From Parabacteroides distasonis (GTDB lineage: Bacteria > Bacteroidota > Bacteroidia > Bacteroidales > Tannerellaceae), in contig JAFBIU010000009.1 in the NCBI GenBank assembly GCA_021531775.1, positions 1-64,000 of the forward strand: DNA of 64,000 nt, in the 5' to 3' direction. Both the position numbers and the translations under genes were made by a program. This document shows, piece after piece, positions 61,949 through 64,000 of this stretch (the first letter of the stretch is position 1; the number at the start of each line of letters is the position of its first letter). The notes under the pieces are model-generated. The model searched no databases, was not told where the DNA came from, and saw nothing but the letters and a program-made list of their open reading frames with translations.

Positions 61949-63193
61949 ATGATAGTAAAACCTTTTAAAGGACTGCGTCCACCGAAAGAACTGATCGAAC
62001 AGGTTGCTTCGAGACCCTATGATGTGCTGAATTCTGAAGAGGCCCGTGCCGAGGCTGCGGGCAATGAGAAATCATTGTATCACATCATCAAGCCCGAAAT
62101 CGATTTTCCGGTCGGTACAGATGAACACGATCCTGCTGTTTATGAAAAAGCTGCTGCCAATTTCCAACTGTTTCAGGAGAAGGGTTGGCTGGTGCAGGAT
62201 CCGAAAGAGCAGTATTATGTCTATGCACAGACCATGAACGGTCATACGCAATATGGACTGGTGTTGTGCGCCTATGTCGATGATTATCTGACGGGCAAGA
62301 TCAAGAAGCATGAGCTGACCCGCAAGGATAAGGAAGAGGACCGTATGAAACATGTGCGTGTGAACAATGCCAATGTGGAGCCGGTATTCTTTGCCTATCC
62401 CGACAATCCGGCTTTGGATGCGATTGTAACCAAATATACGGCCCGTTGTCCGGAATATGATTTCGTTGCTCCGGGTGATGGTTTTGGTCATACGTTTTGG
62501 GTGATTGATGGGGAGGAGGATATCCAGCAGATTACCCAACTTTTTGCCGAGATGCCTTCGCTCTATATTGCCGATGGACACCATCGTTCGGCTGCTGCTG
62601 CGCTGGTTGGTGCTGAAAAGGCCCGTCAGAATCCCGCACATCAGGGTGATGAGGAGTACAATTACTTCATGGCGGTCTGTTTCCCGGCCAACCAGTTGAC
62701 CATTATCGACTATAATCGGGTCGTGAAGGACTTGAACGGTCTGAGCGAAACGGAATTCCTGGATCGTTTGCGTGCTCATTTCGACGTCGAGGAGAAGGGT
62801 GAGGAGATCTACAAACCGAATGCTTTGCACAACTTTTCGCTCTATCTGGGTGGTCAATGGTATTCATTGACAGCTCATGCCGATACGTATGATGATCATG
62901 ATCCGATTGGAGTTCTGGATGTAACGATCTCCTCCAACTTGATCCTGAAGGATATCTTGGATATTCAAGATTTGCGCACCTCTAAACGGATTGACTTTGT
63001 GGGTGGTATCCGCGGATTGGGCGAACTGAAACGTCGTGTCGATAGTGGCGAGATGAAGATGGCTTTGGCTCTGTATCCGGTAACCATGAAACAGCTGATG
63101 GATATTGCCGATACGGGTAACATCATGCCTCCGAAGACCACTTGGTTTGAACCGAAGTTGCGATCTGGTCTGGTTATCCATAAACTATCTTGA
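61949..63193 (+). CDS. DUF1015 family protein in the serine operon
   Basis: 414 residues. It starts VKPFKGLRPPKELIEQVAS and has PYDVLNSEEARAEA, the family N-terminus. The centre holds SLYIADGHHRSAAAALVG, a strictly conserved DGHHR motif, then NYFMAVCFPANQLTI, and it ends near PPKTTWFEPKLRSGLVI. The family is uncharacterised or only loosely assigned. The gene follows serA by 7 bases and ends at its own terminator, so a role in serine or phosphoserine metabolism is likely. No serB is present in the window. Confidence 0.88.
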   Translation: MIVKPFKGLRPPKELIEQVASRPYDVLNSEEARAEAAGNEKSLYHIIKPEIDFPVGTDEHDPAVYEKAAANFQLFQEKGWLVQDPKEQYYVYAQTMNGHTQYGLVLCAYVDDYLTGKIKKHELTRKDKEEDRMKHVRVNNANVEPVFFAYPDNPALDAIVTKYTARCPEYDFVAPGDGFGHTFWVIDGEEDIQQITQLFAEMPSLYIADGHHRSAAAALVGAEKARQNPAHQGDEEYNYFMAVCFPANQLTIIDYNRVVKDLNGLSETEFLDRLRAHFDVEEKGEEIYKPNALHNFSLYLGGQWYSLTAHADTYDDHDPIGVLDVTISSNLILKDILDIQDLRTSKRIDFVGGIRGLGELKRRVDSGEMKMALALYPVTMKQLMDIADTGNIMPPKTTWFEPKLRSGLVIHKLS

Positions 63194-63223
63194 TCGATCT
63201 GAATCGTAGCAAGTATATAACGG

Positions 63224-63264
63224 GCCCGTTGTTGAGTTAATTTCCAGCCGACAACGGGCTCTTT
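63224..63264 (+). terminator. Terminator of the serine operon
   Basis: GCCCGTTGT (63224-63232) pairs with ACAACGGGC (63251-63259), followed by CTTTT. Confidence 0.8.
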
Positions 63265-63470
63265 TATGTTTTCAATAATCGATGCTTTGGCTTCCAAATT
63301 TAACTATTACGCTATTTATTCGTCCTGGATTGCCGATTTCTTTAAATCAAATACCTATTTCTGCAAGTCTGTCTCTCGTTTTTCATGCAACTTTGTGACA
63401 TGAATAAGACATAGAATACCGATTGAGGTGTGTTTTTAATTCAAGAAATTCGTTAGACTTTTGCCGTTAG

Positions 63471-63507
63471 AAAAACCGGGAATACCCCTTCGTATTCCCG
63501 GTTTTTT
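63471..63507 (+). terminator. Strong hairpin terminator with no gene directly upstream
   Basis: AAAAACCGGGAATAC (63471-63485) and its exact complement (63492-63506) form a 15-bp stem with a 6-base loop and T run. Confidence 0.88.
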
Positions 63508-63518
63508 AGTTCGTATGT

Positions 63519-63549
63519 TTGACTGTTTGGTGATAATACACTATTTTTG
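63519..63549 (+). promoter_or_regulatory. Promoter of the GH43 gene
   Basis: TTG (63519-63521), 20-base spacer, TATTTTTG (63542-63549), about 20 bases before ATG 63571. Confidence 0.7.
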
Positions 63550-63570
63550 TCAGCAAAAATACATCTATAC

Positions 63571-64000
63571 ATGAAACAATACAGCTTGATCCCGCTATTC
63601 CTGTGTGTACTGGTCGTAACCTTTTTCGGTTGTACACAACGTCCTCAATCCGTAGCTGATTCTACGGAACAGGTCACTTATGAAAATCCGGTTATTCGTA
63701 TTCCGGCTCCAGATCCGACTGCTATTCGGACGGCGGATGGCACGTACTATTTGTATGCCACAGAAAATATTCGGAATACGCCTATATTCAAGTCGTCGGA
63801 TATGGTTCATTGGGAGGAGGTTGGTGTTTGCTTTACGGATGAGACGCGTCCCGATTTCGAGCCGAATAATCCCGACAACAAGGAATCTGTACATGCTGCC
63901 TTATGGGCTCCGGAGATTCGTTACATGAAGGGAAAGTATGTTTTGTTTTATTCAATGGCCCAGTGGGGGAATCATTGGATCAGTACCGTAGGCTATGCTG
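63571..64000 (+). CDS. Glycoside hydrolase family 43-like lipoprotein (partial, 5' end)
   Basis: 143 codons before the window ends. Signal peptide with lipobox TFFGC (Cys21). The GH43-type five-bladed propeller starts ENPVIRIPAPDPTAIRTADG, where the Asp of PDP is the expected catalytic base, then YYLYATENIRNTPIFKSSD, WEEVGVCF and ALWAPEIRYMKGKYVLFYS. Family 43 enzymes act mainly on arabinan and xylan-type glycans. It may begin a polysaccharide-utilisation locus to the right, which cannot be seen. Confidence 0.9.
   Translation, partial: MKQYSLIPLFLCVLVVTFFGCTQRPQSVADSTEQVTYENPVIRIPAPDPTAIRTADGTYYLYATENIRNTPIFKSSDMVHWEEVGVCFTDETRPDFEPNNPDNKESVHAALWAPEIRYMKGKYVLFYSMAQWGNHWISTVGYA

Larger units (their letters stand above)
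63194..63570. other. Intergenic region with two terminators and the GH43 promoter
   Basis: From left to right: the serine-operon terminator (63224-63264), about 200 bases with no gene or clear promoter, a second strong hairpin (63471-63507), and the promoter 63519-63549. The second hairpin has no gene directly before it, so the stretch 63266-63470 may hold an unrecognised short transcript. Confidence 0.5.

Overview
The window is a stretch of Bacteroidales chromosome, most like Parabacteroides or a close relative. This rests on two SusC/SusD outer-membrane pairs, promoters with the Bacteroidetes TTG-N19-TAnnTTTG pattern, an NfnAB/GltA-like pair, meso-diaminopimelate dehydrogenase, a serC-serA-DUF1015 operon, DUF4251 and DUF1573 proteins, and decayed AAA-ATPase/Rpn-type genes. 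The genus is inferred from gene content and not proven. Most of the window is ordinary, tightly packed core genome.

Layout. 1-707: the tail of a winged-helix regulator, a deleted AAA-ATPase remnant and a short 22-bp repeat array. 708-7181 (minus): radC, efp, lrgAB and a ksgA-eptA-mgtE operon. 7279-9756 (plus): a flippase-like membrane protein and a dipeptidase. 9840-13619 (minus): nagB, a flavodiiron protein, lgt and ddh. Then tRNA-Asp, an MscS channel and a possible small RNA. 15196-22712 (minus): a seven-gene surface-glycan cluster of glycosyltransferases, flippase, FkbM methyltransferase and a WbpB/WbpE-like sugar-modifying pair, AT-richer to the eye than its neighbours. 22792-29093 (minus): metG, meaB, two DUF1573 paralogues and a PBP4-type carboxypeptidase. 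29305-32479 (plus): a TonB receptor with a perfect palindrome at its promoter, and an AI-2E-type membrane protein.

tRNA-Lys at 32578 is followed by a truncated IS3-family element that has cut an exported protein gene after 54 codons. 34115-35467 holds a DUF4251 protein followed by an anti-sigma kinase-like protein and a STAS protein, a partner-switch pair with no sigma factor or phosphatase beside it. 35532-41258 (minus) is SusC-SusD plus a zinc-metalloprotease-like lipoprotein. 41609-46611 (plus) carries GDPD, a GroES-like protein, NfnA/NfnB-like subunits and a MATE exporter. 46737-49434 (minus) is a tail-specific protease and a PfkB kinase.

After tRNA-Asn (49545) comes a decayed zone: the C-terminal stub of another AAA ATPase, three successive repeat families that all keep a 22-bp period, an Rpn-family nuclease and a 40-bp duplication. 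51701-56457 is a second SusC/SusD pair with no enzyme beside it. 56883-63193 (plus) has a double ABC ATPase, rarA, and serC-serA-DUF1015. The window ends inside a GH43 lipoprotein gene.

The least explained signal is the set of 22-bp-period repeat arrays. The same period recurs in four unrelated sequence families, each with inverted-repeat symmetry, and both places lie on the 5' side of an ATPase gene remnant. No complete new defence or mobile system was found.
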